A stretch of 31,602 nt of DNA, from the NCBI GenBank assembly GCA_900544455.1, contig UQVJ01000011.1:1-31602 (forward strand). Reading direction: 5' to 3'. The notes under the pieces were generated by a model that saw only the letters and a list, made by a program, of their open reading frames with translations, was not told where the DNA came from and did no database searches. This DNA is from an uncultured Eggerthella sp. Lineage in GTDB: Bacteria; Actinomycetota; Coriobacteriia; Coriobacteriales; Eggerthellaceae. Below are positions 26,873 through 31,602 of this stretch, piece by piece; positions within the stretch are counted from its first letter, which is position 1, and the number at the start of each line of letters is the position of its first letter. The position numbers and the translations under genes were made by a program.

Positions 26873-27298
26873 TCCACCCTCAAGGACGGCAATAGCCTTT
26901 GCGTACTTCTCTGCGCGACGTTGGTCTTTTTCGGTGATGCACGGAAGCCTGGACAGGTCGCTGTTGTGGCGCAAATCGGCAAGTTTCACCGCACGTGCAA
27001 GCGGGTTCGGCTTAAGGGAGCGAACATATTCGAGGTACGGCACCGATTCATCGCGGGTAAGTAGCTTTAACGCTTCGATAACTTCGGGTGCAACTCCTCT
27101 TTCCCGAAGATCTGCAAACGTAAGCGGGGTATCTTCAACCACATCATGCAACCATGCAACGGCTTTGGCAGCATCGCCCTGTACGCTAGCTGCAACATGA
27201 GCAGGATGTTCGATGTAGGGTTTTCCCGCTTTGTCCACCTGGCCTTTATGAGCCGCAGCTGCAATAGACTGCGCCAATTCGCTTTGAATGTGATCCAT
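26864..27298 (-). CDS. Small HD-domain hydrolase, SpoT/MESH1-like (small alarmone hydrolase candidate)
   Basis: The 144-residue protein is an HD domain with the residues typical of (p)ppGpp hydrolases: AAAHKGQVDKAGKPYIEHPAHVA (metal-ligand His31), WLHDVVEDTPLTF with His51-Asp52, and VKLADLRHNSDL. It has no synthetase, TGS or ACT domain, so it resembles the stand-alone alarmone hydrolases (MESH1 type) rather than long Rel. The ATG at 27298 has AGGTGG just upstream. That signal lies only a few bases after the terminator-like end of a truncated mscL, so the gene probably has no room for its own long leader. Function in alarmone breakdown, alongside the Rel encoded 7 kb away, is inferred from motifs. 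Confidence 0.85.
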   Translation of the reverse strand: MDHIQSELAQSIAAAAHKGQVDKAGKPYIEHPAHVAASVQGDAAKAVAWLHDVVEDTPLTFADLRERGVAPEVIEALKLLTRDESVPYLEYVRSLKPNPLARAVKLADLRHNSDLSRLPCITEKDQRRAEKYAKAIAVLEGGGA

Positions 27299-27309
27299 AG
27301 TTTCCACCT

Positions 27310-27335
27310 AATAAAAAGTAGCGGGCCAAACCCGC
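27310..27335 (-). terminator. Terminator-like hairpin between the mscL stub and the HD gene
   Basis: On the minus strand GCGGG TTTGG CCCGC is followed by TACTTTTTATT. It lies directly at the point where the mscL reading frame loses homology, and just ahead of the HD gene's ribosome binding site. Confidence 0.55.
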
Positions 27336-27411
27336 CGATGATAACAGCAACAGCAAGATCCATAACGTTGCCGCGGTTGATGAGCTCTTTGAATTCGCCC
27401 AGGAACTTCAT
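27331..27411 (-). pseudogene. mscL: mscL remnant (first 27 codons only)
   Basis: The reverse strand from the ATG at 27411 reads MKFLGEFKELINRGN and then VMDLAVAVIIGG. This is the highly conserved N terminus of the large-conductance mechanosensitive channel: the amphipathic helix and the start of the first transmembrane segment. After GG the family sequence stops; the next bases form a terminator-like hairpin, and the frame runs on out of register into the HD gene. Over 100 codons, including the second transmembrane helix, are missing. GGAAAGG upstream of the ATG is intact. The simplest reading is an internal deletion joining the start of mscL to its own terminator. No other mscL is in the window. 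Confidence 0.7.
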
Positions 27412-27532
27412 CACGGTGGTTGCCTTTCCAGTGGGGCTATAAAACCTGCGCAACCGAAACTGCCATCTATATGCCAGGTAGACATCAGAAAAACGCATGC
27501 AAAACGTTCAAATTTTACCAAAGCAACAGGAA

Positions 27533-27793
27533 ATGCTGAATGGATATGGCTTTAGCGATTGATAGCCGCGAGACGCAGACGGGCATTCATGCGAGCTCAA
27601 CGCACCCGAAACAAGCAGCCTCCCGGTTTCCGAGGCTACCTACACGGTCAACGTCACCGATCCGACTCCCGAACCTAGCGGCGAAGACCCTTTCGGCGAA
27701 CCTCAACGCTTTCCCACGCCAAAGCGACGTGGGAATAACGGGATTACGAAAAGAAAATCGAAAACAGAAGCAGAGCGAGCACAAATGCCGTAA
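27533..27793 (+). pseudogene. Possible decayed gene fragment
   Basis: One plus-strand frame reads MLNGYGFSD, hits TGA TAG at 27560-27565, then stays open to a TAA near 27793. The text looks coding: LNAPETSSLPVSEATY, TVNVTDPTPEPSGEDPFG, then a basic end (KRRGNNGITKRKSK). A Thr/Pro/Glu-rich stretch followed by a basic tail resembles the end of a surface protein, but I do not recognise a family. It has no usable start and lies opposite and partly over the small membrane-protein gene. It may simply be chance; confidence is low. Confidence 0.25.
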
Positions 27794-27962
27794 CGGATTT
27801 GGTGAAGGTGATAAGATCTTCGCCTGGCTCGGGGTTGAGATTTTGCCACCCCCAGCTTCCCGCAATATGCGATTGGGCATGGTTTACCGTGGCGCCCATC
27901 AAGTACTTCGTGAACTGGAAAATGCCGTATATCAACAGGGCAAGAATAATGATGGTAACCAT
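27744..27962 (-). CDS. Small two-helix membrane protein of unknown function
   Basis: The 72-residue product begins with a hydrophobic helix (MVTIIILALLIYGIFQFTKYL), has a middle soluble stretch with SHIAGSWGWQNLNPEPGED, and ends in a second hydrophobic helix (VTAFVLALLLFSIFF). The ATG at 27962 has GGAAGGAAACG upstream; an earlier in-frame start at 28013 would place a charged stretch before the helix and is less likely. I do not recognise a family. It lies upstream of the mscL remnant on the same strand and downstream of a terminator, so it is probably its own unit. Confidence 0.6.
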   Translation of the reverse strand: MVTIIILALLIYGIFQFTKYLMGATVNHAQSHIAGSWGWQNLNPEPGEDLITFTKSVTAFVLALLLFSIFFS

Positions 27963-28090
27963 GGCTATCGTTTCCTTCCGTTGTGCGTTTATGCTTCGTT
28001 TCATTAACGACAACGATACGGAATCAGCATTTTCCAGGTGTACAGAATAATTCCCTGGGTATTCCGCGGAACAGGGGAAACTGAGCGCAA

Positions 28091-28127
28091 AAAGAACAAA
28101 AGGAAGCCATTTTTCAGGCTTCCTTTT
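28091..28127 (-). terminator. Bidirectional terminator
   Basis: AAAAGGAAGCC (28098-28108) and GGCTTCCTTTT (28117-28127) form an 11-bp stem. The minus strand continues TTTTGTTCTTTTT; the plus strand continues TTTTATA. It marks the boundary between the chromosome backbone and the phage/CRISPR debris. Confidence 0.7.
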
Positions 28128-28532
28128 ATAGCCACGACATGGGGATGATGGCTTCGGCAGTATAACACGGCCAACGGCAAATCGGAACGCTGGCCCTCTG
28201 ATTTAAAGAATCACGCCCACAATGGGAATGTAGCATTTTGAAGCAATTAACATTGGCGCCGACAGCAGTGGCAGGGAAACCGAACACCAGTTGGCAGCCC
28301 GATTCTTTCCCGAGGTTTCCTAGCTGAAGTTTCGTAGCGAAAGCTTATCGGCAAATAGCGAATCCCTAATGCCGCTCAACACCGCAGATGCCACACTGCT
28401 TGATGGACCGTTCACTGATAGGATCGTCCGACAAATGACAAGCGAATAGAAGAGTCAAATAACAAGCACTCCCTCGGGCTACTCTGGCTCAGGTTGCCTG
28501 GGCTCCCGCTGGGTATAAAGTGATTACACCAC
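28128..28532. other. About 400 bases with no recognisable gene
   Basis: I see no supported coding region, RNA gene or repeat between the terminator at 28127 and the tRNA-like sequence at 28533. Short reading frames here lack ribosome binding sites and family features. It probably holds eroded sequence at the edge of the mobile region. Confidence 0.5.
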
Positions 28533-28614
28533 AGGGACGTAGCGGAACCGGCAGACGTGCGTGTCTCGAGAACTCGTGAGCACCGCCCGCGCAGGTTCGA
28601 GTCCCACCGCCTCA
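28533..28614 (+). pseudogene. Degenerate tRNA-Leu-like sequence
   Basis: The segment follows a class II tRNA plan: 5' acceptor AGGGACG, D-arm TAGCGGAACCGGCAGACG (leucine style), a long variable region, and the T-arm GCAGGTTCGAGTCCCAC. Acceptor pairing fails at two positions, the anticodon stem (CGTGT/ACTCG) has a T-T mismatch with CGA in the anticodon place, and the T stem has two mismatches. It is clearly related to the tRNA-Leu-like sequence at 30509, including the same A in the T stem and similar upstream bases (TTACACCACA versus TTATACCACA). It is unlikely to be a working tRNA. Confidence 0.5.
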
Positions 28615-28620
28615 ATCGCA

Positions 28621-28648
28621 GGGATCGCATCACGTATGCGGGGAGCAC
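28621..28648. repeat. Degenerate type I-E-style CRISPR repeat (solitary)
   Basis: GGGATC...GTATGCGGGGAGCAC matches the solitary repeat at 29266-29294 at both ends (6 and 15 identical bases), while the left half of the central stem is altered and one base shorter. The GTGCTCCCCGC...GATCC form (reverse strand) is typical of I-E repeats. It lies directly after the tRNA-like element and abuts phage-like coding sequence. The 15-base block would also encode Val-Leu-Pro-Ala-Tyr in that frame, so some chance similarity cannot be excluded. Confidence 0.45.
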
Positions 28649-28930
28649 CTTGATGTTGCCGGCTGAAACCATGACGTTGATGAGCTCGCCGTCCTTGGAC
28701 ACCCGGTCGGCGTATGCGTAGGTGTTGGACTTGGAGCGCCGCACCTTGTTGTAGTTCATGCCTGGAAACACGGTCTTCATCATGAACTCTTCGTTCTTGG
28801 TGACCCTCGTTCCGAGCTCGCCAGCAAGGTACTTCCTGTGTTTGTCGGCGTTGACGCTGGCCGTCTTCTTCTCGCCCTTTGCTGCGCCGCCAGACGCTGC
28901 CGATGCGCTGCTGCTACCTCGTCCGCCCAT
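28649..28930 (-). pseudogene. Phage structural protein fragment (MGGRGSSS type), C terminus lost
   Basis: The reverse strand from 28930 reads MGGRGSSSASAASGG, then TRVTKNEEFMMKTVFPGM and DGELINVMVSAGNIK. The Gly/Arg/Ser start is familiar from small proteins in Firmicutes and Actinobacteria phage structural regions, but its exact role is not known to me. At 28649 the frame runs into the I-E-like repeat and then into the tRNA-like sequence read backwards, so the natural end is gone. GCAGGTAACG upstream of the ATG is a fair ribosome binding site. The gene lies on the minus strand, opposite to the other phage fragments. Confidence 0.55.
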
Positions 28931-28949
28931 TCGTTACCTGCTTTCCGAA

Positions 28950-28976
28950 ATGAAAAAGCCGCCCTGGTGGACGGCT
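28950..28976 (-). terminator. Terminator after the 71-residue gene
   Basis: On the minus strand AGCCGTCC/GGGCGGCT (one mismatch, 4-base loop) is followed by TTTTTCATTTC. It lies 24 bases past the stop of the gene at 29000-29215 and just before the phage fragment. Confidence 0.65.
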
Positions 28977-28999
28977 GCTGGAAGAATCTATCGACATGC

Positions 29000-29215
29000 T
29001 TATTTGAACTGCTCTAGCATCTGACCGAAAAAACTAAGTTCGCTTGGCTCGTAAATAAGCGAGCCACCGTCTGGGGTCGTATAGACACCACACGGTAGAT
29101 AACGACCGTCAGGGAGAACATATAGGTTTCCGTCCTCGATCATGCCATTTGGAAAGAACGGCATCCCGTATTCATCTGTCGGGAATTCTTCAATATTAGC
29201 TATCTCGCATTTCAT
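29000..29215 (-). CDS. Small hypothetical protein, 71 residues
   Basis: The product starts MKCEIANIEEFPTDEYG and contains NGMIEDGNLYVLPDGRYLP and TPDGGSLIYEPSELSFF. It is acidic and soluble, with two D-G turn repeats (LPDGRYLPCG, TPDGGSLIY) suggesting a small beta structure. I do not recognise the family. AAGGTGGCACC before the ATG is a good ribosome binding site and a terminator follows, so it looks like an intact gene, unlike its neighbours. It is probably phage or mobile-element cargo. Confidence 0.6.
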   Translation of the reverse strand: MKCEIANIEEFPTDEYGMPFFPNGMIEDGNLYVLPDGRYLPCGVYTTPDGGSLIYEPSELSFFGQMLEQFK

Positions 29216-29265
29216 GGTGCCACCTTAGTCTGAGTATCAGTAATTACCGAGCTTCTTGGTAACGA

Positions 29266-29294
29266 GGGATCATCCCCGCGTATGCGGGGAGCAC
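29266..29294. repeat. Solitary type I-E-style CRISPR repeat
   Basis: A 29-bp sequence beginning GGGATCATCCCCGCG and ending TATGCGGGGAGCAC has the CCCCGC/GCGGGG stem of I-E repeats; the reverse strand begins GTGCTCCCCGC and ends GGATGATCCC. No second copy lies at a spacer distance (about 61 bp) on either side. Phage-derived coding sequence begins at its right edge. Confidence 0.7.
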
Positions 29295-29334
29295 CGAGCC
29301 GATCCGGGAGCAATCCGATGATCTCGCGGAATGA
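29295..29334 (+). pseudogene. C-terminal tail of a phage gene, probably portal
   Basis: The open frame reads EPIREQSDDLAE and stops at TGA 29332-29334, overlapping the start of the next phage gene (ATG at 29318), the tight overlap typical of phage structural operons. The portal gene usually precedes a MuF-type minor capsid gene, so portal is the best guess. Everything upstream is replaced by the CRISPR repeat. Only 12 codons remain. Confidence 0.35.
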
Positions 29335-30430
29335 GTTCAATGCCTACAACCTCGCCGTTGACAAGATCGGCAAGGATGCAGCATTTAATGTCGAATCTTC
29401 GGTCTTGAGTTGATGCAGGCAGAACCCTGACGCTTCGGTCGCGGAGAAGCGCGAAGCGGCGAAGATGATCATGGACGGCTATGTGCAGGGGTACGACGAT
29501 GTTGCATCGGGGTTCGCCGCCGAATGGTACGACCACCGCACAAAGTCTGAGGGGATAAGCCATCACCATGGCGGTCTACTCGCCAGAGAAAACTGATGCA
29601 GTGGCAAGGTACCAGGCGAGGAAGCTCGCGAAGGGCGGCGACGCCGCGTTCGCGAAGGCATGCGGCGAGTACGCCAGAAACGATGCCTTCCGAAGCCTTA
29701 ATGAGACCATCATCGCCAACGTCGGGAGAGACAAAGACAAGGGCGCGAGGTTTGCCCGTGTTCCGACTGGCTTCGAGACATGCACGTTCTGCCTCATGCT
29801 CGCGAGCCGCGGCGCTGTCTACTACTCGCGCAAGACGGCCGGAGAATGGAGACACTTCCACAGGAACTGCGACTGCAAGGTTGTGCCTAGGTTCGAGAAG
29901 GACCCGCTGGCAGTGTTGGTTGAGGGACATAACCCAAGAGAAGCCTATGAAGTTTGGAAAAAACTGAAAGCCATAGACGAAACGGTCGATGCAAGTGGGT
30001 TTGTGAAAAACGCCCTCAAGAACAGAGTGGTTGGCAGAAACGGCGTAATCAACAAAGAGTCAGGTGCTCATCCTTGGAAAAAGAGTTCAAAACGGCCGAG
30101 TTGGTTTCGATGTTTGGAATAAATGTTCCCTTTTTAAAGGAAAAGCCTCCGTCCAAAACACCGGATGCGTATCTCGATGATGAGTTGTTCGAGTTCAAGA
30201 TTCCTGAAGGCTTCAATGAGAAAACAGTCAAGAATCAGCTCAAAAATTCAGCAGGAAAAGGGACGGGGAATCTTCTGATAAGCAATGTTGCATGCGATGC
30301 CAGCGACATTGAGATGATAAACGCGATAGACGAGTTCATTAAAGACGAAAGATACGTTGGTGAGTTCTTGGATATCACACGGATACTTTTCGTCGGCAAA
30401 CAGGGCTCGCTGAGGGAGTACAAAAGATAA
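29318..30430 (+). pseudogene. Broken phage minor capsid (MuF-type) gene fused to a CdiA-CT-like nuclease toxin domain
   Basis: Three frames together rebuild one protein. Part 1 (29318-about 29555) starts MISRNEFNAYNLAVDK and is interrupted by an in-frame TGA at 29411-29413, where a TGG for Trp would fit (VLS-W-CRQNPDAS). Part 2, in another frame from about 29568, has the minor-capsid core with CTFCLMLASRGAVYYSRK and HFHRNCDCKVVP, the Cys/His block of VG/MuF-related head proteins. Near 30075 a single-base loss (CCTTGG for CCTTTGG) moves the frame again into part 3: LEKEFKTAELVSMFGINV, TPDAYLDDELFEFKIPEG and NLLISNVAC. The D...ExK pattern fits the CdiA C-terminal nuclease family. MuF-toxin fusions are known phage-borne polymorphic toxins. 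As read, it cannot give a full-length product. No immunity gene is recognised after it. Confidence 0.7.
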
Positions 30431-30508
30431 GACCGTCTCAACCCCCTGTGAATTAACCCAGGAAGAGACGGCCTTACCATGCGAATTCGCTAAGAAATTA
30501 TACCACAT

Positions 30509-30595
30509 CGGAGCGTGGTGGAACAGGCAGTCGCGCCAGTTTCAGAGGCTGGTGGGCACAGGCCCGTGCAGGTTCGAGTCCCGCCGCCCCGACCA
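30509..30595 (+). tRNA. tRNA-Leu (anticodon CAG), possibly defective
   Basis: A class II tRNA with encoded CCA: acceptor CGGAGCG/CGCCCCG (one A-C mismatch), anticodon stem CCAGT/GCTGG around loop TTCAGAG giving anticodon CAG at 30543-30545, variable arm GGGC-ACAG-GCCC, and T-arm GCAGG-TTCGAGT-CCCGC (one A-C mismatch). Both mismatches are A where G would pair. It could be a working phage tRNA or an early-stage pseudogene. It lies between the toxin remnant and the yjcQ remnant. Confidence 0.7.
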
Positions 30596-30638
30596 ACGAT
30601 TGCAGGCAAGGCTATTGAGCTTTGCGAAGGAGGAACGC

Positions 30639-30924
30639 ATGGCATCAGATGATTTCGAGGTTTTGGCCTTCAAGATTCTCTCGTACCTCTATCGGCGCAT
30701 GAAGAGCGGCAAGAAGGTCGATATCGCCGCGTTGCGCCAGCTTGCTGGATGCAACGAAACGTATTTCGGCGCTGTTGTCAGAAGCCTTCAATCAAAGGGA
30801 TTGGTGGAGGGGTGCGATCTTCGTGAGCGAGAACTCGCGAATGCACAAGGCAAAGGACTTTGCCGGGCACGCATTCGAGGTCGCCCTTTCTGCGGCAATC
30901 CAGGCGGCAGCATCGCGTATATAG
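30639..30924 (+). pseudogene. YjcQ-family phage protein gene, internally deleted and frameshifted
   Basis: With GAAGGAGGAACGC before the ATG, the first frame reads MASDDFEVLAFKILSYLY and ends in GAVVRSLQSKGLVEGC, the winged-helix-like first half of YjcQ-type phage proteins. After about 30820 this frame loses homology, while the next frame reads SENSRMHKAKDFAGHAFEVA to a TAG at 30922-30924, the family's C-terminal YLxENSxMxKA block. About 20-30 middle residues are missing and the frames do not match, so the gene is dead. It lies between two tRNA genes. Confidence 0.65.
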
Positions 30925-30954
30925 CCGCGCCCAACACATTCGAACAGCTGTCTT

Positions 30955-31041
30955 GGATGGGTGGCAGAGCGGCTTATCGCGCCTGGTTGCTAACCGGGTG
31001 AGCCCCGCAAGGCTCCGCGGGTTCGAATCCCGCCCCATCCG
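30955..31041 (+). tRNA. tRNA-Ser (anticodon GCT)
   Basis: All arms pair well: acceptor GGATGGG/CCCATCC with discriminator G, anticodon stem CCTGG/CCGGG around TTGCTAA (anticodon GCT, reading AGC/AGU), long variable arm GAGCC-CCGCAA-GGCTC, and perfect T-arm GCGGG-TTCGAAT-CCCGC. No CCA is encoded. A terminator follows 11 bases later. It appears functional, unlike the two leucine-like copies. Confidence 0.92.
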
Positions 31042-31052
31042 CTAGTTGAACC

Positions 31053-31077
31053 AAGGCACCCGCACGGGTGCCTTTTT
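31053..31077 (+). terminator. Terminator after tRNA-Ser
   Basis: AAGGCACCC/GGGTGCCTT with loop GCAC is followed by a T-run (TTTTTC). Confidence 0.85.
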
Positions 31078-31141
31078 CATATCTAAAACCGCCCCGCATG
31101 GGGCAAGCTGACGCGCTGCACAGCACAAGAAGGAGGGCAGA

Positions 31142-31297
31142 ATGCCAATGCCAGACCAGGCACCAGCAGCCGAAGAGGAAGCCGCCGAACCTGCACAGGA
31201 TCAGGCAGCCGAAGCCGCAGCGGAGGAAGAGAAGGACTACAAGGCCCTCTACGAGGAGGCCCTTGCCCAGTCGCGGTTTGATTACCAGTCAGTTTGA
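31142..31297 (+). pseudogene. Phage scaffold protein, first 45 codons, cut by the CRISPR array
   Basis: After AAGGAGGGCAGA the ATG at 31142 starts an acidic, Ala/Glu-rich chain (MPMPDQAPAAEEEAAEPAQD) leading to EEKDYKALYEEALAQSR, which matches the start of phage scaffold proteins where DYKALYEEAxAQSRKWE is typical. The next codon should be Lys-Trp-Glu, but at 31276 the first CRISPR repeat begins and the frame ends at a TGA inside it (31295-31297). The rest of the scaffold and the capsid gene expected after it are absent from the window. The ribosome binding site is intact. Confidence 0.65.
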
Positions 31298-31602
31298 CAC
31301 TGCTCCAAAACCCTCCTTACCTTTGTCGGTGTTCTCTCTCAGTTTGATTACCAGTCAGTTCGACACTGCTCCAAAACCCAGCGCCGTCGATGCTGCTATG
31401 GGAACTCGTTTGATTACCAGTCAGTTCGACACTGCTCCAAAACATAATGTGCTTTTTCATTTTCCGATGAATTGTTTGATTACCAGTCAGTTCGACACTG
31501 CTCCAAAACGCGCGGGACACGCGCCTGCCGTCCCGAAAGGTTTGATTACCAGTCAGTTCGACACTGCTCCAAAACGAGGCGGCGTCACTCAGAACCTCGT
31601 TT
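31276..31602. CRISPR. Type II-style CRISPR array (five repeats, runs off the window)
   Basis: Five 36-bp repeats start at 31276, 31342, 31408, 31474 and 31540, beginning GTTTGATTACC and ending GCTCCAAAAC. They are separated by spacers of exactly 30 bp (31312-31341, 31378-31407, 31444-31473, 31510-31539); a fifth spacer is cut by the window end. The first repeat differs by one base (GTTTGAC for GTTCGAC); a degenerate repeat marks the leader-distal end. The 36/30 spacing and the GTTT...AAAC ends fit type II (Cas9). Read on the minus strand the repeat begins GTTTTGGAGCAGTG, like Cas9 repeats beginning GTTTTAGAGC, so transcription leftward from a leader to the right is most likely. No cas gene is in the window. 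Confidence 0.95.

Noticed and set aside
28412..28648. C-terminal continuation of the MGGRG-type frame
   Set aside because: It is the tRNA-like element and repeat read backwards, and carries no phage-protein features.
30433..30471. CCGTCTC/GAGACGG hairpin after the toxin remnant
   Set aside because: A 25-base loop and no T-run on the plus strand make it a poor terminator; left without a call.
30552..30638. Upstream extension of the yjcQ-like frame through the tRNA-Leu
   Set aside because: The ATG at 30639 has a strong AAGGAGGAACGC signal; the extension translates the tRNA gene.
31317..31520. Repetitive minus-strand frame with FWSSVELTGNQT repeats
   Set aside because: It is the translation of the CRISPR repeats, not a protein-coding repeat gene.
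31576..31602. A sixth CRISPR repeat starting at the final GTTT
   Set aside because: That would make the last spacer 23 bp while all others are 30 bp; the bases are more likely part of the fifth spacer.

Overview
The window (about 50% G+C by eye, not counted) looks like a chromosome segment of a moderate-G+C actinobacterium, most likely class Coriobacteriia, family Eggerthellaceae. This rests on the purine operon with a propeptide-type PurF, the class B sortase, the polyphosphate gene cluster, the RecJ/RecQ-type fusion and the phage structural genes. The taxonomic call is an inference from gene style, not from a search.

Bases 1-4971 hold a minus-strand purine run read sortase > purF > purM > purN > purH (purH is cut by the window edge). 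A class B sortase gene abuts purF with no spacing. Bases 5263-11101 are a polyphosphate island: a two-domain PPK2 (minus), then divergently ppx and a long ppk1 whose protein carries an extra C-terminal coiled coil. Bases 11303-16448 hold a DEAD-box helicase, asd, a zinc-ribbon membrane protein and aspartokinase, separated by clear terminators. Bases 16776-23882 form a probable minus-strand operon: RecJ-RecQ-like fusion > Rel > metallo-beta-lactamase-fold hydrolase > DUF47/PhoU-like protein. Bases 24123-27962 hold an iron alcohol dehydrogenase, an ion transporter of the SLC13/ArsB/CitM type, a small SpoT-like HD hydrolase, the stub of a deleted mscL and a small membrane protein.

From about 28.5 kb to the right edge the character changes completely. 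This is a patchwork of broken phage structural genes (a MGGRG-type protein, a portal-like tail, a MuF minor capsid protein carrying a CdiA-CT-like nuclease domain, a YjcQ-family protein, a scaffold protein). They are mixed with two tRNA-Leu-like sequences, an intact tRNA-Ser(GCT), two solitary repeats of type I-E CRISPR style, and finally a type II-style CRISPR array (five 36-bp repeats, 30-bp spacers) that runs off the window. Phage-derived sequence stops exactly at a CRISPR repeat in at least two places and probably three. This is the most unusual signal in the window.

Functionally, the left 27 kb links nucleotide synthesis, polyphosphate turnover and (p)ppGpp metabolism (full-length Rel plus a small HD hydrolase). 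The right 3 kb looks like the debris of a conflict between phage and CRISPR systems. No cas genes are in the window.
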